Positions 49,401-59,174 of a DNA stretch of 64,000 nt are shown one piece after another (position 1 is the first letter of the stretch; each line of letters begins with the position of its first letter). Both the position numbers and the translations under genes were made by a program. This stretch comes from Nyssa sinensis. Lineage: Eukaryota > Streptophyta > Magnoliopsida > Cornales > Nyssaceae. The stretch is from assembly GCA_008638375.1 (NCBI GenBank), contig CM018035.1, positions 35,500,824 through 35,564,823 on the forward strand, given 5' to 3'. The notes under the pieces are model-generated. The model had not been told where the DNA came from and searched no databases. It saw nothing but the letters and a program-made list of their open reading frames with translations.

Positions 49401-52400
49401 ATACGGTTGCATATATATATATATATCTATATATAATAGGTATGTAAAGTGTGTGTCATATGGGCCTTGCATGATGAGGAGGTGGCAAAGCCACCGAGTG
49501 GGAAATCAGCAAGAGAGGGCCAGGTGTGCAAGTGTGCATACGTGTGAGTTCTTGCAACAAAAGGTGGAAATGGTGAGGTGCTGTGTGTGCCTGGATATGC
49601 TGCCACCGCAGCTACAGGTGGCAAGGGCCACCGACTGGGGGTCGGTTAAGGGAAGAAAGAAAGGGTTAGTGGAAGAGAGAAAAACTGAAATGCAGGAAAA
49701 GAAGGAAAATCGAGGCGCAAGAAGTTAGAGAGAGAGAAAACCGATTTAAGCAATTGAAGGAAATCAGCAACTAAAACAGGTAACCAAATCTTGCTGTGTT
49801 GCGTAGATTCTTCTTGCATGCTATTGTGAATTGGTAGGACTCGAAACAGGAAAGAAAAAAATAAGAAAACCAGAACTGGGTTTTATGGTTGGAAATGGCG
49901 ATTAAAAATAGGTGAAACCAAATCAAGATTTGAACCATAATATGGATAGGAAACGTCTCCAGAGACCCAACGCGCTTTGAATCAGCTTGAATGGTCAAGA
50001 AATGACCATTCTGTGGCCGATTATCCAGTCACCGGTGCAACGCCGGAAAACTGGGAATGGGTGCGTGAAACCGGTGATGTTGAAGGTTAAAACCAGTCCT
50101 AAAATGTTCCTTACAATCTTAGAATTCATTTGGGAAGAAAAACAGTAGATTTTGGACATAAAACCACGAAGATCCGTGAGGAACTGCACTGTTTCGGCGA
50201 CTGTGGCCGGAAAACCCACTGGAGAAGACGACCGGATTATCGGGGGTTCTTCGGGTTAAAACGGGACCGGGTTTGGGTCGGACCGGGTCGGGACCCGACC
50301 GAAAATGAATAGGGGCAGTGATGCTATGTCGTTTTGAATGTAAATTTAAAATAATTTGGGCTTGTTTGATCACGGATATAAGGGAATGGAATTGGGTTGG
50401 GGTTGTTCAAATCGTGGATAGGGTGAGAGAATTGGTTATCTTGTTCCGGTTCTCTGAAGCTAACTGAACCGGTTGGTTCACGATGAAATGGAACCGATTT
50501 AGGGTTTCTGGTTCTGAACCAACTGGTTCAGACCGCAACTCTGCTTATTTACACTTTGACCCCGAAAGTTATAGAAAATTCCCTTAAGGCCCAACAGAGA
50601 AATGTTAATTTTACAAAAATACCCCTGACTCAAAAGTGGGTCAAACGAGGTCCAAATAGGGCAAATGAATAGTCAATTTTTATTATCTCGGATGCTCTAA
50701 GTCCAATGGTGAGGTCCGTTTCATGAGACGGGGCCCTAAAAGATAAAGACATGTAAAAATGACTAAAATACCCTTGCTTCGAAAGTGAGCCAAATGGACT
50801 TTGATTGAATTAAATAACTAGTGAATTTTTATTATTCTGAACCTTCCGAATCTATTGGTAATGTCAAAATTATGAAAAGAGGTTCCGAGAACAACGGACA
50901 TATAAAAGTGCAAAATGACAGTTTTTCCCTTTTCAATCTAGAAGTTCAAATGGAATTCCGCGAAAGCCTAAACTGACTTTCTTCGGTATTCCGAACTCAA
51001 TGATAAAGTCTAAATAAGTATTAGAAATACTTATCATAGCAAGGCATAGAATTTGGTGAATAGGAATTATTCTGAAACGTATTTACTGATATATAGGGAA
51101 CTCAACGGGAAAAGACAAACCTACAAGAGACTGATTTAGCAACGCATTAGAGGTAAGTAGATACCCTTTCTCTTCCATGCGGTGTTATCAAGCCAAGTTC
51201 ATTCTTTTACTGCCAAACTTGTACTCTTGAGCATATCTGATGTTATTGTCTCCACAATGTGATATTGTTCTATCTGGTGGACATTGATTTATTGTTGTAC
51301 CATTGTTATCATGTTGAACCGTGCTTTGAAATGCCTATTGTTATGTTTCCATTGAATTTATGATATTCCATTTTTATATACTCCGATGGAATCACATATG
51401 ATCATGAAATGTTTATGTATACTGGATTTGTGCTCAGTCACAATATCCATCCGATGCTGTTAAATACACTGAAGACTTTCGGGTTGAGTCCGTGAACGGA
51501 CATATGGCCATACACTGGAATGCACTGAAGGGGGTAAACCGGGCCCCCAAGGACCGAGGGCATATCAAGCCCTGACACAGAACAAAAGCATCTCTTATAC
51601 GATTGTTCGACAATAACTGTTCAATTACCTTATTCTTGTGATTATCTTGTATTGCGAGATATTCTTTTATTGATCTGTTTGTGATCGGTTTATTGTGGCA
51701 GCACGTTCATATTGATATATTGTTGTTAAGAGTTTCATGTTGATGTTATGTCCATTACTCCTAATTATACATTGTGTCCTATTGTTTATTGGCCCTTATG
51801 GCAACTGTTCCCATTGGCTATTATAGCATCTTATTTCTCATGATTGGCTATCATATTCTTATTCTTGGATTCATATTCTTTTATGATCCTTGATACCAGT
51901 GTCGGAGATCTGTATTTACTTGTTGGGCTCTTGTAGCTCATTCCACCCTCCTCACCCCCATTTCAAGTACTGATGCCGCGAGACCCCAGTAGGAGTCTGA
52001 AGACGTAGAAGGACGTTTGAGGAAATGCATCAGTTTATGTTTTAGTTCTCCCGTGTACTCACCACCCACGGGTGCTGGTTATGTCTGGTTCTCATTTTGT
52101 TATTGTAGAACCATGTTATGTATTGAAAAGACTTCCGCTGATTATAGACATTGATAAGACTTCCGCTGTTATTGTTTAAGATTTTAGTACTTTGCATATT
52201 AGTACTATGATACAGGAATGGAAAAAGTAGGGACGGCCTTAGGGTCGGCCCCGCGACACGAGATCTGCATAGGGTGGGTTTCGGGTCGTGACAGTTGAGC
52301 TGACCCATTTTTAGGATATCATATTACAGATGATGCCCTTGATACATGAGACTTGAGGAAGTCTTGGAGAGCAGAGAAGATATGGATCATGGAGGATTTT

Positions 52401-52612
52401 GGCCCTTGGGGCATATTTTGATGTTTTACAAAGGCATAAGCCCTGAACTATACATGTTTATTTGTATGTTATGAAACAACGGGCAAGGTTTTATAAATTA
52501 GTATCATAACATGAATTGGGTTAGTGTTTGAAATGCATGTAATTGTCCTTTATTATTCGCCTTTTGTTTATTTCACTCACTCCTTGGATTTGTGAAAATT
52601 CGGGGCGTGACA
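46477..52612 (+). mobile_element. LTR K, 3' LTR of fragment Y (family II), carrying LTR L
   Basis: Begins TGTAGAGATCTGAATTTTTT at 46477 after a polypurine tract and ends GTGAAAATTCGGGGCGTGACA without its last base repeat at 52612. Its own length without LTR L is about 2.96 kb. It is the + strand counterpart of LTR H and shows the same blocks in reverse order, including the GCACTTGGTGCTATGCATTA block at 48835 and motif units at 48000-48250. The right flank is CTTCA inside LTR stub M; the left TSD copy is lost with the 5' end of Y. Confidence 0.83.
49117..52293 (+). mobile_element. Solo LTR L (family I) nested in LTR K
   Basis: Starts TGTAATATCCCAACCC at 49117 and ends GGGTTTCGGGTCGTGACA at 52293, with a perfect TSD GTTGA (49112-49116, 52294-52298). 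The family II sequence of K continues correctly on both sides. It is 3177 bp long. Motif units lie at about 50617, 50767 and 50925 (150-158-bp spacing). Nothing in it codes for protein. Confidence 0.88.
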
Positions 52613-52712
52613 CTTCAACCCCGATCTGTTTTCCTTGTTTCACTCCTCCTCTATCAATACTTACATATCAATATATACATCAGTCGCCCCTCCCTCTTTC
52701 AGCGCCCAACAG

Positions 52713-52747
<35 letters not shown>

Positions 52748-52835
52748 TCTGTTCTGAACCTTATCACCTTATATATTTTGTTTTTGAATTCAAACTCCTA
52801 ATCCATGCCTTGCGCACGTCTCCTTTATCCCACTT

Positions 52836-52866
<31 letters not shown>

Positions 52867-53133
52867 CTTGCATGCAAAGCACCTTATACATACATATATC
52901 TGTATTACAAATATATATCTCTATATATAATTACATAAATAATTATTTTTTTATTTTTTTTATTTTTTTTATTTCGGTATTCGTTCATGGATTGCTCAGG
53001 CATCGCCCGAGCATTATCCGTACTTTTAAACTTTGAGTTTCCAAACCATCAATTTCATTCAATATTAATAGAAAGCCCTGATGGCTCGGATTTACATGGC
53101 TCGGTCGATAACAATATGGGTCAGGGTATTACA
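52613..53133 (-). mobile_element. LTR stub M, 5' part of a family I LTR
   Basis: Matches the last ~260 bp of LTR E at its right end (TATTCGTTCAT(G/A)G, GAAAGCCCT, CATGGCTCG) and ends GGGTCAGGGTATTACA at 53133. Its left part matches LTR E around 27960-28030 (CGCCC-CTCCCTCTTTC, a (CT)n run, CCTTCTGTTCTGAA). The remaining ~2.7 kb of this LTR is missing at the junction with LTR K. It was inserted in the copia element to its right. Confidence 0.75.
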
Positions 53134-54011
53134 TACACTTTCCCGGAAGAGGAAGACACGAGGAGCAAAAGAAATGGAGACTCTTGAAGAGACCACACAT
53201 AATAAAACCAACATTGCTATAATGATACGTCCTGAGGAAAGAAAACAAACACCTCTAGAAAGAGAATGCTTCCTGAAGAAGCAATATCCCCTGAAGTAGA
53301 ACAAGTAGCCCCTAAAGAGGCACATGTACCTGAAAATAAAGAGATCTCGATAAATTACGTATCTAATAGAGATATATAAGATCGAAGTGATATTATCATT
53401 TATCATAATTTGTTTTCTCAATATCACTTGAAATTACCAGAAGTTATGAGAATCTTAAACCACAAAGCATCGAAAATGTCGGCGTTGAAATGATTGGTCA
53501 AAATGGAATGAAGCAATACAAGCTGAGTTAGACTCATTAGCAAAATGAGAAGTATTTGGACCTGTAGTCCAAAAGCCTGAAGGCATAAGGCCTATAGGGT
53601 ACAAATGGGTATTTGTACGGAAACGTAATGAACAAAATAAAATTATCAAATATAAAGCTAAACTTGTAGCACAAGGTTTCTCGTAGAGACCTGGTGTTGA
53701 TTATGAGGAGACATATTCTCCAGTTATGGATGTAATTACATTTTGATTTTTGATAACTCTAGTAGTCTCAAAGGGACTAGAAATGCGCCTTATGCACATA
53801 ATCACAACATACTTATATAGATCACTTGACAGTGACATTTACATGAAAATCCCTGAAGGATTCAAAGTTCCTGAAGCTAGTGATTCAATCCCATAGCATG
53901 TATTCAATCAAGTTACAACGATCATTATATGCATTGAAACAGTTTGGGTGCATGTGGTATAATCACCTTAGGGAATATTTACTAAAGGAATGATATGCAA
54001 ATAATCAATTT
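53134..54011 (+). pseudogene. Ty1/copia reverse transcriptase, N-terminal part, broken
   Basis: The + strand translation, with several stops and frame changes, gives the copia linker (P-E-E and E-I-S-I-x-Y-V-S) and then the reverse transcriptase start. That start reads A-I-Q-A-E-L-D-S-L (about 53510), E-V-F-G-P-V-V, G-Y-K-W-V-F-V-R-K-R-N, K-L-V-A-Q-G-F-S, G-V-D-Y-E-E-T-Y-S-P-V, then the first catalytic block decayed to M-H-I-I-T-T-Y-L-Y (where D-V-x-T-A-Y-L would be expected). It ends in D-S-D-I-Y-M-K-I-P-E-G-F. Gag, protease and integrase are missing because LTR M lies directly upstream. It continues at 57737. Confidence 0.85.
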
Positions 54012-54177
54012 TGTAATACCTTGAACCAATTTGTAACCGGTCGAGCCATGTAAACCGAATTGAATAAAGGCCATTGTTTTTATATTGAATAAAGTGGACG
54101 GTTGGCAAAATCAATAGTTTCGGAAGTACGGATAGTTTCCGGGTGATGGCCGAGCAAGCTAGGGATGAATACCAAAA

Positions 54178-54210
<33 letters not shown>

Positions 54211-54466
54211 AAAATAATAATAATAAATAAATGAAATAAATGAAAATAAAAAATAAATTATTGTATATATATATAACCGTGTAATATGGTTATATATATT
54301 ATATATTATATATATGTCAGACAGTATATGTAAGGATGTTATATGTATATAATTTGTGATTAAGACATACAATGAGATAAGAGTGGGGCGTGGGCTAAAG
54401 GATCAGATTGGATTCACAAAAAAAAAAAAAGGGATAAGCTGATAAATGCGTAACCGAAGGGATTAA

Positions 54467-54948
54467 CAGTTCGTTTGGATAACCAAGAAGGAAAGAAAAG
54501 GAAAGGATAGTATTAGTTATGAGAGAAAGGAAGAGGAGAGGAGAGGAGAGAGTAATTCCTCATTTATGTTTGGATAACTAATAGAAGGAAAGGAAAGGAA
54601 AGACTATTATCTTGTTTGGGAATGATAATGGAGAGAAAAGCAAGGAAATGATTTTATATTATTTTACTATTATGTCTTAGGACAGAGATGTCATTTTTAT
54701 TTTGGCTTTTATAATTTTAAGGGTAATATTGGTATTATGAAAAATTCATTAAATCTTTCTTTCCTTTCCCTCCATTTCCGCCCACTTTTGGAGGGATAAC
54801 AAAATTACTAAAATGAAGGTTAAGCTCTCCCTCCCTTTCCCTCCATTTCTCTCCCTTTCCTTTCTAATTTTTAAAACAAACATGATATAAGCTCTCCTTC
54901 CTTATCCTTCCCTTCCCTTTCTTTCCAATTCCTTTCATCCAAACATAG

Positions 54949-54950
<2 letters not shown>
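54467..54950. mobile_element. Tourist-like MITE (PIF/Harbinger type)
   Basis: A 484-bp element flanked by TAA on both sides (54464-54466, 54951-54953). The left end CAGTTCGTTTGGATAAC and the reverse complement of the right end CACTATGTTTGGATGAAAG form imperfect terminal inverted repeats that continue as purine-rich GGAAAGGAAAGG against CCTTCCCTTTC. A related internal word (TATGTTTGGATAACTAATAG) recurs at about 54565. No ORF. The 3-bp TAA target and the inverted-repeat ends point to PIF/Harbinger. Confidence 0.7.

Positions 54951-54953
<3 letters not shown>

Positions 54954-54995
<42 letters not shown>
54954..54995. repeat. (GA)n microsatellite
   Basis: About 20 GA units directly after the MITE in LTR N. 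A (CT)n run is found at the equivalent inverse place in LTRs E (28004), F (30618), I (39350) and M (52719), so it is a shared LTR feature. Confidence 0.9.
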
Positions 54996-54998
<3 letters not shown>

Positions 54999-55995
54999 GA
55001 AACTGAAAAGGGGAGTTATTGCTTACGTGGGGAAAAAAAGAAAGATAAAGCTGAAATAAAAAGATTAGAAAGAGAGAGGAGTAAGGGAAACAAATCAGAG
55101 AGGCGGCCCAAAAAGAAGAAAAAGAGAGAGTGCAGAGGAGGGATACAGAGTAGCAGGGATAGTGGCCTAAACAGCCACTGGTAGAGCCACCCACGTTCAC
55201 CATAAGGGCAACTTCAACCGCCCAAAATTATGGTAAACCAATGTAGGTATGTGTTTCTTACCGCAGCTCCTGATTCAACCCAATACCCAAACCCCAAACC
55301 CTACCTTTTCTCCAAATGACTGGTACCAGGTTACTACCCCACCGCCAGAGAGTAAACGTATGGACTAGGGCCATGTTCAATCATTTTTACTGATCGCCAT
55401 CTATTAAATTCCATATTTCTACAATACCCACTTTGTAATGGACAAGGTTATTAATAGTCAATAAATTCATCAACTTCCTTCTATATCTACATATTCACAT
55501 TGATCAAGAATTGAAATTAGGATTATTTTTGAACTGGGATGTGCTTTAAATTTTATAGGATTTACATTGAATCAATTACCAAGAAAGTCTCAAAGATTTG
55601 AGGCCTTGAATTGGGTTATTGTACTGTTGTGTCTTTGGGCATTGCATTGTGTTCACGGTGGTCATTGAATTTTACTGCTTGTGGGTGTTATGTGTTGAAT
55701 AAGAGAGGATTTCTGTATTGGGTTCGTGATAAGGATCAGATTATGGGGGGATCAGATTATTTGTGATTTTAGAGTAGTTGGGTTTTGTGATTTATTTTGG
55801 GCCAAACCAGGGTCGGGTCTGACCCGACCCACCCATTCAGATGACTGCCCAACACTATTACTTTATGGGTAAATTTTTAAATTTGAGTTTGGGGGGTGTT
55901 TGGTTGAAAATGAGAAGTTATCCAATGATTGGCTTGAAAGTGTACAAGAAATGAAAAAAATAGGAAAAAAAAATTTGTAAAGATTATTTGGGCAG

Positions 55996-56065
55996 TGACT
56001 TGAACCTATGACCAAGGGGGAAAGGGTGAGAAGCTTGGACTACATGTGCCACTAAGGCACATGTG
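55996..56065 (-). other. tRNA-like module in LTR N
   Basis: On the - strand the order is CACATGTGCC, TTAGTGGCAC (A-box-like) and then GGTCATAGGTTCAAGTCA (decayed B box), about 70 nt in all. The CACATGTGCC-xx-AGTGGCACA-xTG core is shared with LTR E at 27011, which confirms homology. Antisense to its + strand LTR. Confidence 0.5.
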
Positions 56066-57741
56066 ATCTGTTTGGGCTCAAATAATATATGTATTAGCTA
56101 CACTAATTAATGTAATAAATTAGTTTAAATTCATTAATTTCAAATAAAATTCTGACGTGTAAATTAGTTGAATGAATAATGAAAACTTACTGTTTTGGAC
56201 CTTCTAGGATTTAATGGTGAGGTCCGTTTCACGAGACGAAGTCTCAAAAAATAAAATACCCGTAGAATGCCAAAATGACCAAAATGCCCCTACGTCGAAG
56301 GTGAATCAAACGGACTCCGATTGAGTTAAGTAAATAGTGAATTTTTATTATTTCAAACCTAATGGACTCAACGGTGAAGTCCAAATTGTAAAAATAGAAT
56401 CCGAAAAGTAGAGGTACGTAAATGACCATTTTGCCCTTGAGTAAATTAAGTTCAAAACGGAAATTGTCAAATATAAATTGGTAAAAGAGATATTTAGAGT
56501 AGCAAGGCATAAATTCGATAAATGAAATTAAAGCTGAAACGTGTGTATTGATGTATAGGCAAGTCGAAAGGGAAAGGGAAGATCACAGATTACTAGGACG
56601 CATTGAAAAGGTAAGTAAATTCCTATCTTTGATACGTGGTTCCAAGCCATGATCTTTCCATTATTGCCAACCTTGTACTCATATATGTATTCACTGTCAT
56701 TGTTCCCACCATGGATATTGTTCTACCTGGTGGATGCCTATTGGTTGATGTCTCATGACTGATTCATTAAATTGATGTCTATTTACTGTATGCTTATGTT
56801 ATGATGTTCCATGTTTTGTACATTCATAGTGGAATACTATAGAATCCTAATTAATGAAGTGCTGGGTTTTGTGCTCAGTCACATTACTCATCTGATGCTA
56901 TCTGATTGATTGGGACCTACGGGTTAATTTATGGGACCTACTGGGTCAAATGGACACATGGCAGAGATGGCGTTTTTACACAGTGAGTTTAATAGGCATT
57001 TTATGTGCATTCATGTAAATGGGGGGTATGCTGGGCCCCAAAAGACCGAGGGTCTGCCAAACCCTGAACAGAGTAAAGGCATCATCCATGTTAATTGATA
57101 CAGTTCTATGTTGATTGGTTTGATTTATTGGACTTGATTGTGACTGTTTCATTGTGGCAGTATTTATGTTGATTGTGTTCATTGAGCCTATTCTATATTC
57201 ATGCTACACTGTTACTCTTGACGGTTATTGTACTTTGACATTCATTGGTTACCCTTGACTGTTATTGTACCTTGTCATTTATTGGCCATTGTGGCATTTT
57301 ACAATTGACTGCAAGCGTTATCATGACTGGCTATCATGTTACATCGATTTGTATTCATCTATGTCATCCCCACCCGTATTGGGGATAGGCTTTTACTTAC
57401 TGAGCTTTGTTAGCTCATCCCATTTATTATATTTTTCAGGTGAAAATGCTATAGAACTACAGTAGGAGTTCAGGAGCTTAAGGAGACAGATAAGGAGCAT
57501 GATAGAAGTTAATAGAGTCTCTCCTATGTACTCACCACCTAAGAGTGGTTCATGATCAGTATATTGTTAGTTTAAGTTTAGTCTTTGAACAATAATTGTA
57601 ATAAAGCTTTCGCACTTTAATGTCATGTTTATATTATTTACTGTTATCATTGGTAAAAGGATGGAAAAAGTAGGGACGGCCATTGGGCCGGCCCCGCGAC
57701 ACGAGATCAGCATAGGGTGGGTTTCGGGTCGTGACAGATTT

Positions 57742-58802
57742 GTCGATTTTCATAAAAAAAATCAAATATTAGATTTGCGATAGTGGCAGTATATGTTGAT
57801 GACTTGAAGGAACTCTTGAAGAGCTTATAAAAATTGTTACTTATTTGAAATAAGAGTTTGAAAAGAAAGATTTGGGAAGAACCAAATTTTGTCTTGGCCT
57901 GCAAATCAAGCATTTCCCAGAAGGAATACTTCTCCATCAGTCAGCAAATACAGAGAAGATTCAAAAGTAATTTTATATGGATAAAGCACACCCATTAACG
58001 TCACCCATGGTTGTCCGCTCATTTGATGAAAAGAAAGACCATTTTCAACCTCGTGAAGGTGATGAAAAACCCCTTGGTCTTGAAGTACCTATATCTTAGT
58101 GCAATTGGTGCTCTCATGTATCTTGCAAATTGCATACGACCAAACATTGCATTTGTTGTCAATTTGCTATCTAGATATAGTTTTGCTCCAACTCGAAGAG
58201 ATTGGAATGACATCAAACATATATTTTTTTATTTAAGTGGGATAATTGATATGGGCTTAATTTATTCAAGAGCATCTAAATCACCATTAGTTTGATATGC
58301 AGATGCTTGTTATCTTTTTTATCCACATAATCTATGTCACAAATCGAGTATGTATTCACCTGTGGTGACATTGCTATATCATAGAGATCTACAAAACAAA
58401 CAATGACTGTTATTTCCTCAAATCACTCCGAAATTCTCGCATTTTATGAGACAAGTCGATAATGCATATGGTTGAGATCTATGGTCCAACATAGTCAGGA
58501 ATCATATTGGTTATCTTCCATTAAAGAGAGTCCAATAACAATATATGAAGATAATGCAACATGCATTACACAAATTAAGGGAGGTTACATTGAAGGAGAT
58601 AGAACCAAGCACATCTCGCCAAAGTTCTTTTATACTCATAAGCTCTAGAAGAAAGGTGATATCAATGTACAATAGATCATTCCAGTGAGAATGTAGTCGA
58701 TTTGTTCATTAAAGCATTACCACCAACAACCATGGCCATGCCTATATGAGGGGGAGCAAAGGGAAGATATTGATATCATTGTGATTGACACCCAAGGAGG
58801 AG
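57742..58802 (+). pseudogene. Ty1/copia reverse transcriptase C-terminal part and RNase H, broken
   Basis: Resumes after LTR N with the catalytic Y-V-D-D-L block (about 57790), then F-E-K-K-D-L-G...L-G-L-Q-I and S-P-M-V-V-R-S. A largely open stretch follows (58011-58295) holding G-A-L-M-Y-L-A-N-C-I-R-P-N-I-A-F-x-V-N-L-L-S-R-Y. The RNase H region is recognisable by W-L-S-S-I-K..P, Y-E-D-N-A-T-C-I (58540) and R-T-K-H-I-S-P-K-F-F-Y-T-H (58608). Multiple stops and frameshifts are present. The polypurine-like CCCAAGGAGGAG immediately precedes the LTR at 58803. Confidence 0.85.
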
Positions 58803-59174
58803 TGTTATATACATGTGGGTGTGGGTTCCAATCACAAACTCACGTGAAGGCATATGACATCATGTCATGGATGAGAATCAAATCAAGACATATACAATTG
58901 ATATGTTAAGGCGGCAAATGCAAGGCGGTAACTTGACACCTAATAAGAAGCAAAACAGTAAGTTTAAAACATATGGCTGATAGAGATAGTAGCAATAGTA
59001 AGGGTAAATTATTGTGAGAGTAATTTGTTGTGAGTATAATAAGATCTTTTATTGTACACTCTTATATAATTAGAGAAATTTTTTTCTCCCTTAGCCATGG
59101 ACGTAGGCCTGAAGTCGTATCATGTAAATATTTGTGTGCACTAGTATGATTGGTTTTTGCCCATTAATTTTACA
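58803..59174 (+). mobile_element. 3' LTR of the copia element (end approximate)
   Basis: Starts TGTTATATACATGTGGGTG right after a purine-rich tract and can end at ...TTAATTTTACA (59174), about 372 bp, a usual size for a copia LTR. A TATA-like CTTATATAATTAG lies near 59065. The 5' LTR is not in the window, so the end cannot be confirmed by comparison. Confidence 0.6.

Larger units (their letters stand above)
54012..57736 (+). mobile_element. Solo LTR N (family I) inside the copia pol
   Basis: Starts TGTAATACCTTGAACC at 54012 and ends GGGTTTCGGGTCGTGACA at 57736. Flanks AATTT (54007-54011) and GATTT (57737-57741) are a TSD with one change. Length 3725 bp including a 484-bp MITE, so about 3.24 kb of LTR proper. 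Motif units lie near 56280 and 56428 and a tRNA-like module at 55996-56065. The copia reverse transcriptase resumes on the right. Confidence 0.85.

Noticed and set aside
22938..53133. A single family I LTR with a 30-kb nested insertion joining the degraded end at 22938 to stub M
   Set aside because: The flanks TCTAC and TACAC do not match, the left end is far more decayed than M, and unrelated repeat DNA lies in between.
58011..58295. Independent small gene of 94 codons
   Set aside because: It is an open stretch of the copia reverse transcriptase, flanked on both sides by continuing pol homology in other frames.
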